A DNA stretch of 64,000 nt from DASTHG01 sp035491895 (GTDB lineage Bacteria > Gemmatimonadota > Gemmatimonadetes > Gemmatimonadales > GWC2-71-9). Positions 63,801-64,000 of the stretch are shown piece after piece. The stretch is from assembly GCA_035491895.1 (NCBI GenBank), contig DATJJY010000016.1, positions 1 to 64,000 on the forward strand. Reading direction: 5' to 3'. Every line of letters begins with the position of its first letter. The stretch's first letter is position 1. Made by a program: the position numbers and the translations under genes. Under the pieces are notes generated by a model. That model saw only the letters and a program-made list of their open reading frames with translations, was not told the DNA's origin and ran no database searches.

Positions 63801-64000
63801 TCAGTAGGCTCCACGCACCTCGTGTGTCGGCTCCACTTGCCGATGCACTTCCGAGAGAAACCGCTTGGCGAGTTTGTCGAGTTCCGACTCGCCCACCTGG
63901 TCGGTCTGCACGTCGATGAACGTGTAGTGCCCCCCCTCCGCTTTCACCGAGACCGTCACCTTCCCCAACGCGCCGCGGAATCCGAGCCGGCGCGCCGCCT
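63801..64000 (-). CDS. C-terminal part of an unknown protein (cut by the window)
   Basis: The frame enters from the right edge and ends at TGA 63801-63803. It reads LGKVTVSVKAEGGHYTFIDV, QTDQVGESELDKLAKRFLSE and VHRQVEPTHEVRGAY. Nothing diagnostic is visible in these 66 codons. It is convergent with the HMA gene, three bases apart, with no terminator between. Confidence 0.65.
   Translation of the reverse strand, partial: AARRLGFRGALGKVTVSVKAEGGHYTFIDVQTDQVGESELDKLAKRFLSEVHRQVEPTHEVRGAY

Overview
The window looks like a chromosomal segment of a high-GC (about two thirds G+C by eye), diderm bacterium. Evidence for two membranes: LptD, Tol-Pal and a BamD-like lipoprotein. The long SecA, the many short envelope lipoproteins and the general gene mix are most like Gemmatimonadota. 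That assignment rests on recall of gene style, not on a search, and is moderate in confidence. I see no mobile element, phage, CRISPR array or rRNA.

Nearly everything lies on the minus strand, in long gene trains read from high to low coordinates. The only plus-strand genes are rpmB, one tRNA-Leu and an HMA metal-binding protein. No gap exceeds about 140 bases. Around twenty neighbouring gene pairs overlap by exactly four bases (ATGA, GTGA, TTGA, perhaps CTGA), so many true starts are GTG or TTG placed on the upstream stop codon.

Layout from high to low coordinates. (1) 63.5-59.7 kb: a 2-oxoacid dehydrogenase operon (E1 alpha, E1 beta, E2) with a small TonB-C-domain protein between the two E1 genes. 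(2) 59.7-49.3 kb: small conserved unknowns, a PHP phosphoesterase, a peroxiredoxin with an in-frame TGA at the catalytic cysteine position (probable selenoprotein), two SDRs, a Cys-rich Rossmann-type unknown, DUF309, TrxB, an MBL hydrolase, a zinc-ribbon microprotein, a flippase-like membrane protein, aspartase, an outer-membrane-type protein and a rhodanese-like protein lacking its cysteine. (3) 49.3-40.9 kb: tRNA-Leu(CAG), smpB, an amidase, a TPR lipoprotein, pyrD, pyrF, then the rpmJ-rpsM-rpsK-rpsD-rpoA-rplQ operon behind a clear promoter. (4) 40.8-26.4 kb: rpmB, then a nucleotide-sugar block making GDP-D-rhamnose (gmd, rmd), a UDP-2,3-diacetamido-glucuronate type sugar (wbpA/B/E/D), UDP-glucuronate, UDP-xylose and UDP-galacturonate, with carB and murB embedded. 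It holds no glycosyltransferase. (5) 27.2-14.4 kb: TPR lipoproteins, bamD, nadD, secA, radC, rel, uvrB, tsaE, tsaB, rimI. (6) 14.3-2.0 kb: ssb behind a consensus promoter, a LysM protein, a galE-like gene, the complete tolQ-tolR-tolA-tolB-pal-cpoB set, a single reading frame joining TatC to LptD, and an FnIII lipoprotein. (7) 1.9-0 kb: hutH and the start of hutU for histidine breakdown.

The two most striking observations are the TGA-containing peroxiredoxin, with a candidate SECIS hairpin just after the TGA, and the TatC-LptD fusion frame, which carries what looks like an internal signal peptide.
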